NCBI GenBank assembly: GCA_016165875.1
Contig: JABBOT010000011.1
Location: forward strand, 9,287,723 to 9,351,722
DNA length: 64,000 bases
DNA from: Acanthopleura granulata
Lineage: Eukaryota > Mollusca > Polyplacophora > Chitonida > Chitonidae
Direction: 5' to 3'
Position 1 is the first letter of the stretch; every line of letters begins with the position of its first letter. The position numbers and the translations under genes are program-made. Shown here piece by piece: positions 10,063 to 22,000 of the stretch. The notes under the pieces are model-generated. The model had not been told where the DNA came from. It saw only the letters and a list, made by a program, of their open reading frames with translations, and made no database searches.

Positions 10063-13000
10063 TCAGCAGACTAGATACCTTGTTGCTAGGTTACAATACG
10101 CCCTAAAGATTAGCATATCTCCTTTATTAGCTATGGTGACCTTTTCTTTAGCGGAGATAAAAAACACGACGCCTCGCCGCAGATTAATCGGCTTTGGAAG
10201 ACTGTCGTTTATCGCTTCTCCTTCTCCCTGAACCACAATACAAATGCTGGCACTATCCAGTGAACAGAGGCTGTAGTTGTTCACACTATGAGACAGCTGC
10301 AAAGAGAAAGCAGGAAGGTCACAGTTAGAAAGAAGGAAGTTCACAGAGAGCAAGAAGGTCATTTAGAAAGAAGGAACATCACAGTTCGAAAGCAGGAAGG
10401 TCAGAGAGAGCAAAAAGGTCAGTAAGAAAACTGGAAGGTCACAGAAAGCCGGAAGGTCACAGTTAGAAGGCAAGAAGGTAACAGAAAGCAGGAAGGTCAC
10501 AGAGAGCAGGAAGGTCACAGTGAGAAAATAAAAAGGCCACAGTTAGTAACCAAGAAGGTCACAGTTAGAAATCAAGAAGGTCAGTTAGAAAGCAAGAAGG
10601 CCACAGATAGAAAGAAGGGAAATCAGTTAGAAAGCAGGCAGGAAACAGTTAGAAAGCAAGAAGGCCACAGTTAAAAAGCACAAAGGTCAGTTAGAAAGTA
10701 GGAAGGTCACAGTTAGAAACCATGAAGATCACTGTTATAATGCAAGAAGGTCACAGTTAGAAAGCAGAAACGTCACAATTAGAAAGCACCGAGTTCAGAG
10801 TTAAAAAGCATGAAAGGTCCCAGTTAGAAGGCAGGAAGGTCACAGAGAGCATAAAGGTCATAGCTAGAAAGCAGGAAGCCCACAGTTAGAAACCAAGAAG
10901 GTCACAGTTAGAAAGCAGGAAGGTCACATTTATTAAACATGAAGGCCACATTTAAAAAACAGGAAGGTCACAGTTAGAAAGCAGGAAGGTCACACTCAGA
11001 AAGCAGGGTGGCCACAGTTAGAAAGTAACAAGGTCAGTTAGAAAGAAGGAAGGTCAGTTAGAAAGGAGGAAGGTCAGTTAGAAAGGAGGAAGGTCTCAGT
11101 CAGAAAGCACAAAGGTCAGTTAGAATGCAGGAAGACTGCAGTTAGGAAGCACGAAGGTCACTGTTAGGAAGCATGAAGGTCACAGTAAAAAAGCAAGAGG
11201 GTCGCAGTTAGAAAGCAGAAAAGTACATAGAAAGCAGGAAGGTCAGAGTTAGAAGGCAAGAAGGTCACAAATAAAAAGCAGGAAGGTCACAGAAAGTAAG
11301 AAGGTCAGTTAGAAAACAGGCACGTGATAGAGAGCAGGAAGGCCACAGATAGAAAGCAGGAAGGTCACAGTTAGAAAGCACAAAGGTCACAAAGAGCAGG
11401 AATGAAGGAATGAATATGGATTATCGCCACCTCTGCAATATTTCAGCCATGCTGTGGTGAGCAGAGAGTAGGAAGGTCAGTTAGAAAGCAGGAACATCAC
11501 AGTTACAAAGCAGGAACATCACAGTTACAAAGCACAAAGGTCACAGTTAGAAAGCACAAAGGTCATGATTATGAGTATAATTATTTAGTTATTTGATTGG
11601 TTTTCAATATCTTATCACAGTCACAAAAACATCCAATAAATATCATGTTTTCCTCCCAGAAGAAAAATTTCTTAATATGCACAGGGAGCCATGGCTCGTT
11701 TTATTACCTCCAGCCAATAGGGGAGATTTGAGTTCGCACCCTTTTGTTGCGGAAGGTAAAAAAAGTCATACTGTATCATGTGACTTGTCAAGATTGTTAG
11801 GCAACTTTTGTTGATATTAATTAACCAATCAACTATCTCACCATGTTCTGGATGTACAAATGACACCTCTTTTCTTTCAAGGACTTCTGAAGTTCACCAA
11901 CTTTCAGCTCCTCAAGTTTCTCTACCCTTCATCCAGTCTACATAACTTTTTGAGACACGGTTTTAGATATCCATGTCATAGCAAATCTAATCAGAAATAG
12001 TTGCCTAACATATTTCGCAGGTCACATGGCATAGTGCCATTTTTCTTACCTTTAGTGATAGAGTTCAAACTCAAAACTCCTGCCAACTGAACAGGCATGT
12101 ATTAGAGGAATGAATGAATGATTGGATGATTGAGGTTTATCACGACCCAAGCCTGCAACAACACATAGGTGCCTGACACTTTTTGAAAAGACTCCCTGGC
12201 TGGAAGTGGTATGACCGACTTGAACTTTGTCTAGAACTATACAACATGAAAAACATGGTCATACCACTTTGTCCAAAGGGATGTTTTCACAAGTGACAGG
12301 CACCTTTTTGAAGGCTGGCCACCTTGGAAGATGTAAAGGTTTTTCCACAGAATGACATTTACAATGACACCTGACCGAGTAGAGGAGCTTCCAAGCAGCA
12401 ACTTGTCCATCCACACGGGGACAGAAAGAAATATTAAAATGATACCCTAATTCTTCTAATTATTGGGACAGATACTAGTATTGCTGAAAGCAAAATCATG
12501 ATTTCTCTGCCAGTTTTTTTACAAAAAGAAAAGATATGGATATGTCAGTCATTATATTACCTAACCCTGCTAGAAAAACGAAACTTTGTATTCCTGTTAC
12601 AATTACTCATATTTTAGCTGAAAAGGGTAAAAAGTGTCCCGAAAATTAGAAGAATTGGGGTTTATTGGAATCTGAAACCAACATCTGTATACTGGCCATC
12701 AATCTTTATGGGTGTTCCAAGTCAGTAATCCCCAATGAAGCTCAATGGAGCAGACAGCTCTAACACCACGCTTCAATAATATTTAGGTAATTATAATTCC
12801 TATATCTGAATAGTTCCTAAAAACTAAAACCTTTGCCAGATTTCCTAAAATTTGTGTCGTTGTGAGTATTATAAATTTATTGTGTTAGGTTGAATCAGGC
12901 AGATGCGAGTAAAGTCCCTTATGTTAGGGGGGTAGGCCATCAAGTGTATTAGAAAGTACAGTGTCTATTGTGGCTATGCCACAGTGACTTATTGCAGGAC

Positions 13001-16000
13001 CTCACACCCGACAAAGCTGAAAAGTAAGCCAATATTTTTGTTTCTGTATTGTTCTACAAATCTTAAATCAGCGCTTTTAATACACCTGAATTTTTTTCAA
13101 TCTCGAAAGGTAATCCATACAACTTTGATCCTTATCAGGCAACCTTGCTTTCAAAAGAGATAGATTACTGATGTTAAAAAGAACACATGACAGTTTTAGA
13201 AAGTAAGCACATTTCGTCGACTTTCGGGAAGTCCATTTCGTGTTGATTCCAAATATGGTCTTCATTATGTTTTGGCATTTTTTTTACTGTGGTTAGAACC
13301 GAAATAAAAACTGAGGTGCTACGGTGGACTTTTCGGACCATACTGAATCACAGTGACGTCACAGATTCTTTTCATCTGCAAAACATCGTCTGAATGCTGT
13401 GTGTCTACGTTCTACATCAATAGGTATGTGGAAAACCACACGTGTCCGTATTAATGTGGAAACATAACAGTTACAGCATGTTTAGTGGGAAAAAAAGAAT
13501 TTATGTCATCACCGTGCTTCAATATGGTCCAAAAACTCCACCCTAGCACCTCAATCTTTACTTATGCTTTAATCACTGTAAAAAAATGCCAATAAATTAT
13601 GAAGGCCATATTTGGAAACGTTATGAAATTGCTTTAGAGATGATGTGTAGTTTCTAAAAATGTGGTCTGTTCTTTAAACATCTACACCAGGTAATTCTTG
13701 TCCCTCACCTGCACCTTGGAGACACAGAAATCCTTAACCCCTGGTTCATACAACTCTACACAGGGGTCATGCTTGTCTTTCCGAGGTCTGAAAAGGTTCC
13801 TGTTGGCCGGCTGGCCTGTGTAGTTCAGCATCTTCACCAAGGTCACCTTGTCAATGTACTTACTGGTGAGACCAGCACGAATCACGTTGTCAGAGCAGGC
13901 CATACACTCCATACAGTCTGTGAATACAAACAGATACACTGACCACGTATGAGGAGGTATACTGGATTCTGGTCAGTGAAACTGTCAGAGCATGTAATGC
14001 ACTCCATACAATCACCAGAAAGAAACAGGGGCACACAGGATTCTGATGGGTGACCCTGTCAGAGCACGCCATGCACTTCATACAGCCTCCAGATACAAAC
14101 TGATACACTGAACATGTATCAGGGGCACACAGGATTCTGATGGGTGACCCTGTCAGAGGGTGCCGTGCACTTCATACAGCCTCCAGATACAAACTGATAC
14201 ACTGAACATGTATCTGGGGCACACAGGATTCTGATGGGTGACCCTGTCAGAGCACGCCGTGCACTTCATACAGCCTCCAGATACAAACTGATACACTGAA
14301 CATGTATCTGGGGCACACAGGATTCTGATGGGTGACCCTGTCAGAGGGTGCCGTGCACTTCATACAGTCTCCAGATACAAACTGATACACTGAACATGTA
14401 TCAGGGGCACACAGGATTCTGATGGGTGACCCTGTCAGAGGGTGCCGTGCACTTCATACAGCCTCCAGATACAAACTGATACACTGAACATGTATCAGGG
14501 GCACACAGGATTCTGATGGGTGACCCTGTCAGAGCACGCCATGCACTTCATACAGTCTCCAGATACAAACTGATACACTGAACATGTATCAGGGGCACAC
14601 AGGATTCTGATGGGTGACCCTGTCAGAGCACGCCGTGCACTTCATACAGCCTCCAGATACAAACTGATACACTGAACATGTATCAGGGGCACACAGGATT
14701 CTGATGGGTGACCCTGTCAGAGGGTGCCGTGCACTTCATACAGCCTCCAGATACAAACTGATACACTGAACATGTATCAGGGGCACACAGGATTCTGATG
14801 GGTGACCCTGTCAGAGCACGCCATGCACTTCATACAGCCTCCAGATACAAACTGATACACTGAACATGTATCAGGGGCACACAGGATTCTGATGGGTGAC
14901 CCTGTCAGAGCACGCCATGCACTTCACACAGTCTCCAGATACAAACTGATACACTGAACATGTATCAGGGGCACACAGGATTCTGATGGGTGACCCTGTC
15001 AGAGCACGCCATGCACTTCATACAGTCTCCAGATACAAACTGATACACTGAACATGTATCAGGGGCACACAGGATTCTGATGGGTGACCCTGTCAGAGGG
15101 TGCCGTGCACTTCATACAGCCTCCAGATACAAACTGATACACTGAACATGTATCAGGGGCACACAGGATTCTGATGGGTGACCCTGTCAGAGGGTGCCGT
15201 GCACTTCATACAGCCTCCAGATACAAACTGATACACTGAACATGTATCAGGGGCACACAGGATTCTGATGGGTGACCCTATCAGAGCACGCCATGCACTT
15301 CATACAGTCTCCAGATACAAACTGATACACTGAACATGTATCAGGGGCACACAGGATTCTGATGGGTGACCCTGTCAGAGCACGCCATGCACTTCACACA
15401 GTCTCCAGATACAAACTGATACACTGAACATGTATCAGGGGCACACAGGATTCTGATGGGTGACCCTGTCAGAGCACGCCATGCACTTCATACAGTCTCC
15501 AGATACAAACTGATACACTGAACATGTATCAGGGGCACACAGGATTCTGATGGGTGACCCTGTCAGAGGGTGCCGTGCACTTCATACAGCCTCCAGATAC
15601 AAACTGATACACTGAACATGTATCAGGGGCACACAGGATTCTGATGGGTGACCCTGTCAGAGCACGCCATGCACTTCATACAGCCTCCAGATACAAACTG
15701 ATACACTGAACATGTATCAGGGGCACACAGGATTCTGATGGGTGACCCTGTCAGAGGGTGCCGTGCACTTCATAAAGCCCCTGACTTCCTATCAGACAGG
15801 TAAACAGGTGAAAACTTCTGACTTACTGCCAGACAGGTAAGCATGGGAAAGCCTCTGACACTGCCAGACAGGTAAGCATGTGAAAGCCCCTGACACTGCC
15901 AGGCAGGTAAGCATGTGAAAAGCCCTGACTTACTGCCAGAAAGGTAAGCAATTAAAAACCCAACTTACTGCCAGACAGGTAGGCATGTGGTAGGTTAGCC

Positions 16001-19000
16001 TCCAGGAACATGGCTTGTCCAGGCTGAAGTTTCATCAGGTTCAGGAAGTAGGCCACAAAACATCCGATATCCCCAGGAAACTCTCGGTGCAACTTCAGCA
16101 GGATATCGCCCACAAACGGTGACGTGTCTCCATTCTCTTCTTCTGCAAACAGACAGTTCGTGTTGTGGTTAAACAATGAGCTATAATCAGGTACACGTAT
16201 GAGTGGGGGGAGGGCAAATCCACATGTGCCATAATCACTAACTCTCTAATACCAACTTCCAGGGATAACAAAGACAAATACTGAATTTCAGAAGGCACCT
16301 CTGAAAACTCCTCTGCCACCTTCATCAAAGCGGTTCAATGATGTGTAGTCCTTTTTTCCCCACTTTTCAGAAAACATGTTATTACTAAAAAAAAAAAAAT
16401 TGTTATTTGGACCATTTTGTCAAAACTATCAAAGTCTCCCATTTCAGCCCTCTAGGCAACTTTGGGGTAAACTTCGACTACATGAATAAATCAGCTCCCC
16501 ACTTTGGAATTGGGCAACAGAATAACTCCACATCGTCCATATTTAAGTATAATTACCGTAAATTTTCACCCATGACTAAACTCCTTATTTTTCCTGATAC
16601 TGAGAGTTCCTTTGATTTTAGAAAGTTGTTTTGAGGTTTGTTTGGAAAATTGGATAATAGATACCCTTCTGGAAAATAGGACTTTCATCATCAGAAATAA
16701 TATTTAGTGACATTTATTATTTGCCTCTTTAGATGCACTTGTTTTGGATAGAATTTTCAGTCATTTACTGTATGTCCTTCACAAGGCCATGGCCAACAAG
16801 TATGTTCCATGTTCAGCATTTCTGGCAATGCCGCAGTTAAATTCGGCCACTTGAAGATATTTTTAAACACATAATGATACTGTATACAAACTGGGGGGCC
16901 TCCGTGGCTCAGTCGGTTAGCGCGCTAACGTAGCATAATGACCCGAAGCGGTCGCTATGGTTTCAAGACAGTTCATGCTGGCATCCTCTCCAGCCATATG
17001 CGAGAAGGTCTGCCAGCAACCTGCGGATGGTTGTGGGTTTCCTCTGGGCTCTGCCCAGTTTCCTCCCACCATAATGCTGGCCGCCTTCGTACAAGTGAAA
17101 TATTCTTGAGTATGGCGTACAACACCAATGAAATAAATAAATAAATGTAGACGAACTATATTTAATGCAGCTTTTAAAGTTTTCGTTGTTTTCTTTTAAA
17201 CTGGTTTTAAAAGTGTTTCCTTCTTGTTTATTGAAAGCCACAGCTGAAATCCTGGTTTTAATACCTTCTCACAACAAATGCTTACTAAAACATGTGCTAC
17301 ATCATCATTCAAAAGGAGGAGAGGGTCAGAAGCATAAGTGTAAACCATCTGACATTTACAATTTGCAAACTACAGCGACTGAAATCTGATTAAAAAAAAA
17401 AATAACCAAAACAGTTTGAAAGGTCAACAGCTGATCAAAACAGCTTCAAAGGTCAACAACTGATCACAGTCTACAACTGATCAAAGAGCCTAAAAGATCA
17501 ACAACTGTTCATAAGAGCATAAGAGGTCAACAGCTGGTCAGAACAAGCTGAAAAATCAACAATTGATCAGAATATGCCCAAAAGGTCAACAAGTGATCGA
17601 AACAGCACAAAAGGTCAACAACTGGTCAGAACAGCCCAAAAGGTCAACAACTGATCAAAACACCCCAAGAGGTCAACAACTGATCAGAACAGCACAAAAG
17701 GTCAAAAAAACTGGTCAGAACAGCTAAAAAGGTCAACAACTGGTCAGAACAACATGAAAGGTCAACAACTGATCAAAGCAGCCCAAAAGGTCAACAACTG
17801 ATCAAAACAGCCCAAAAGGTCAACAACTGATCAAAACAGCCCAAAAGGTCAACAACTGGTCAGAATAGCACAAAATTTATTTTATTCATTTTCTTGATTG
17901 AGGTTTTTCGCCATACTCAAGAATATTTCACTTACACAACAGCAGCCAGCATTACGGTGGGAGGAAACCGTGCAGAGTCTGGCGGAAACCCACGACCAAC
18001 CACAGGTTGCTGGCAGACCTTCCCACATATGGCCAGAGAGGAAGCCAGCATGAGCTGAACTTGAACTCACAGCGACCGCATTGGTGGGAGACTTTTTAGG
18101 TCATAGTGCTGCGTTAGCGCACAAAGCGACTGAGCCACGAAGGCCTCAACAGCACAAAAGATCCACAACTGGTCAGAACAGCACAAAAGGTCAACAACTA
18201 ATAAGAGCAGCCTGAAATGTTAATTTCAAATTTCGCTGCGCTTTACATCTGTATTTCCACTGAGTGAAAACATAGGTAAGAAGAGATGACCATTTACCAA
18301 TCTGCTGAACTTTTGCCACAAGTTTGGCCAATTCCTCCTTGACGGCATCCTGATCTCGGTTCATCAAAGAGTTAAAGCACACCTTCATGGCCTCCCTGTG
18401 TAACGGCATGTCCATGGTCCTACTCGCTGCTATCAGCTTCAGAGTGTAATCATTCCCCACGGCTGCCCGTAGCTCCGGGATGGCTGTAAATACACAGTCA
18501 CATGTCAGAACATTCAACAATTTTAACACTCTGCATAAAGTCATCCTGAAAATTCCAGAGTGCCTAGTTCATTTTTGGAAACAAAAGCAATCAAGAAGGT
18601 ATAAGACATTTCCACTGACAGCACTATGATTTCAGTACATTTATAATGAGAAAAACAAATCAACTTTACACATGAACTGAAGCCTGCAGTGAAAGTCAGT
18701 ATGATGATTACAAAAAAACCACCCACGCACACATACAATTTCAAAAGGTAACATTTCAGAGGTTCCTTCTGATTGTGCTCACAGGAATATCTAGACTAAT
18801 TTATTAGGACATACTGTCGTTCAATTAGCTTTAAACTTAGCTTCTTCCAAAAAACACAACTTGCTACATTCTAGTTGATTCATCCTTATAGGGTCATTCA
18901 AGAAAAGTTTTGTTATTCTTTATGAATTTTAACTTTAATTTCCTATCAGAAAAATGTAAATGTTGACATCAAAGGTATGATTTTAAGAAACACATGGGTT

Positions 19001-22000
19001 TAAAAGCTTGTTTTACAGGCCAATGAAATAAAGCAATTATTCATTTATTTACTTGATTGGTGTTTTACGCCACACTCTTATATCTCATTTATACGATGGC
19101 GGCCAGTATTATGGTGGGAGGAAAGCAGGCAAAGCCTGGGGAAAGCCCACAACCATCCACAAGTTGCTGAAAGACCTTCTGACGTACGGCCGGAGAGGAA
19201 TACAGTAATTATAGTAAAGTGAGCTCCAATCAAATCAAAAACCAATGTTGTTTAAAGGTTATGACATTATGACAACAGAGTGCTGTTCCAGCGCACACTG
19301 ATGACGCTGCTATATAGCAGTGGGAGATTACTTGTCTGTCTCTCACATGTATCACGGCAGTATTTACAGCTGGATCCCACAGTACCCACAGAATATTTCT
19401 GCAATACTGGTATCCTAAACTACCCAAAAATTAAAAAAAGATCAAAACTTACTTAGTTGTCCTTGTATTAATAGTCTATCACCTCAAGTTAAAAATGGCA
19501 GACTGACCCTACTGTGACAGTGAAGCAACAATGGCATGTCACAGAGGGAGATCACTATACTTTTTCATGGCGTCTTACTCAAAACATGCTCATTAGCCTT
19601 TGCAGGTTAATGCAGGTTAAACCGTAATGCCATAGCAACACCTGTATATATACAAAGAGACAATATGTCACATGTCACTTACTTTCCAGGAAACTGGCCA
19701 CTTCTTTGATGGGTCTGAACCCACATAGCCCCTGGAATGGCGTGAGCGCAATAGCCAGTTCTGGTTTGTGGTTAGCATCCTTGTACAGGTCAGGCTGTGC
19801 CTTATGCAGAGCCTGGGCTTGTACCTGTAACAGTAGAATATCACCACATTAAGACAACACCAGCACAGCTGTACCCAGGTGACCAGTTCTGGTTTCTGGT
19901 TAGCATCCTTGTACAGGTCAGGCTGTGTCTTACAGTAGAATGTCACCACATTAAGACAACAACAGTACAGGTGTACCCAGGTGGCCAGTTCTGGTTTGTG
20001 ATTACCATCCCTGTACAGCTCAGGCTGTGCCTTATGCAGAGCCTGGGCTTGCACCTACAACATTACAGTAGAAGGTCATAATTTCAAGAAACAACAGTGG
20101 TAAAGTGTCAGCATCCTAGTCAGACCCAATGCTTACTGTATTTCATTTAAAGTTGTGCAGTGAAACCTGTGGAAACAGACCATGCTTGGGATTCAGTTTT
20201 GACAGGTGATCGGTTTATCTGAGGCCGTATCGAGTACATTGTCTTTTTACTTACAATAACGAATTAAAGGCAACTATAAAGTCAACATAATACTACAGAA
20301 TCAAAATACTAAAAATGCTTTAAAACTAAATTATAGGTAGAGCGTGGTTTCAGGCGCTTTTCATAGCAAACAATGGTTTACACATCTTGGATTTGACCAA
20401 AAACTCCATTACGGCATCAAGCAATGCTGTCAGCGTCACAGCAGTATGGATACCTGACAGGTAACGGTCATCCTTTGCCACAATAAAACTGTTCGATTTA
20501 AGCGCCGTTATAGTCACTAAAAGGTTAGCTAAACAAAATATCAGCAGTAATATTGTGGGTCAGCCGCTTTAAGTCATTACTTTGGATTAGTGTTCCACTT
20601 TGTTGCCCGGATTAGCAACAGTAAGAGCTGCCCATGGACACGTGCTGTGCAGACAACCCGACAACATGCACAGTGCAATGTTGGGTTTCACAAGTCAGAT
20701 TAGCACTGTCGGTACACAGTGGGACCAATAAACAGGCCTTTGTTCAGAGCTGACAGGTTCCGGTGTATCGAGGTTGGAATGTATGTATTATAAGTGGATA
20801 CAAAAACTGGACCACCTGAAACGGCTGGTGTTGACAGGATTCCAGTACACTGAGGGTCCCGTTTTCACAAGTTTCACTGCAATAGCTTTTTTGAAGCCAC
20901 TGAATCATCCACCTTTCAGTGCCATTTATGAGTTTTTTGGGAAGTCTGAGAAAATTCTTTTCAAACTAATAGGGCAATGGTAAACGGGCATTAAATACGC
21001 TCCCAGCAAGTTGTTGGTTTGCTACCTCTTATGGAGCTGCATGTGAAGAGGTAAAGATTATGATACAGGCCCTAGGCATAAGGAACATTTGTCATGTTTG
21101 TGGAAAGCTTAAGTTCCTGAGAAGATATGGCCTGGAGAACATGACGCAGACAAGGAAACAGATAGAGAATTGGGCAGACTTTTGGGTGAAGGTTATGACA
21201 TAGTAGACATAAATAACCTTGGATCAAGGTCATGACACACCCTCCAGACTTAATGAACATTTGTGCAAAACATAAACATAGCTTGTAAAAATATTGTTAA
21301 CAAGTTATGACCCGGACAACACAGTGAGTATTATGTGCTATGGTGACCTTGACCTTGAGCTAATGACCTTGGGTCAAGGTCAAGACACACCCTCCAGACC
21401 TAAGGAGCATTTGTGCAAAGCATGAGTTTCTGCAAAGTTATTGTTTGAAAGTTATGACCTGGATCAAAATTTCATGATTATGTGCTATGGTGACCTTGAG
21501 CTAATGACCTTGGGTAAAGGTTATGACACAGCTTCCAGGCTTACGGAACATTTGTAAAAAGCACAAGCTTCTGTAAAGTTATCATTTTTAAGTTATGGCC
21601 CAGATCAAAATTTTAGCATAAAGTGCAATGGTGGCCTTGACCTTGACCTAATGACCTTGGCTCAAGGTCATGACACACCCTCCTGACATAAGGAACATTT
21701 GTGCAAAAGCTTCTCCAAAGTTGTCGTCAAAAAGTTATGGCCCCGACAAGGCAATATGGACAGACAGACAGACGGGCAGAATGACGGACGATGCCACAAC
21801 ATAACGCTTCAACAATTGTCAAAAGTGTCAAAAGGCATTTACTTTCTTCTGTGAGTGCATTTTTATCCACCTATCAACCAAATCTAGCCTGGCTTCATAG
21901 TGTTAGAGTATTGTGACTGGGTGAGGGATCCTGTCTCATGTCTGAATGATGGGGATGTTTTTATATCTTCTAAAATCTAGACTGGGTCTTGGGAACTTTC

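Noticed and set aside
13890..14108. Cys-rich 72-codon frame with two CMxCMACSD copies, as a novel small protein
   Set aside because: It crosses the MPI exon 7 start and the junction-derived 94 bp units; 94 is not a multiple of 3 and the frame closes quickly.
16893..16940. tRNA genes at the SINE heads (also 47316, 50466, 54488)
   Set aside because: A-box and GTTCAAGTC-like blocks are present, but there is no cloverleaf with anticodon arm, and each continues into the SINE body and AATAAATA tail.
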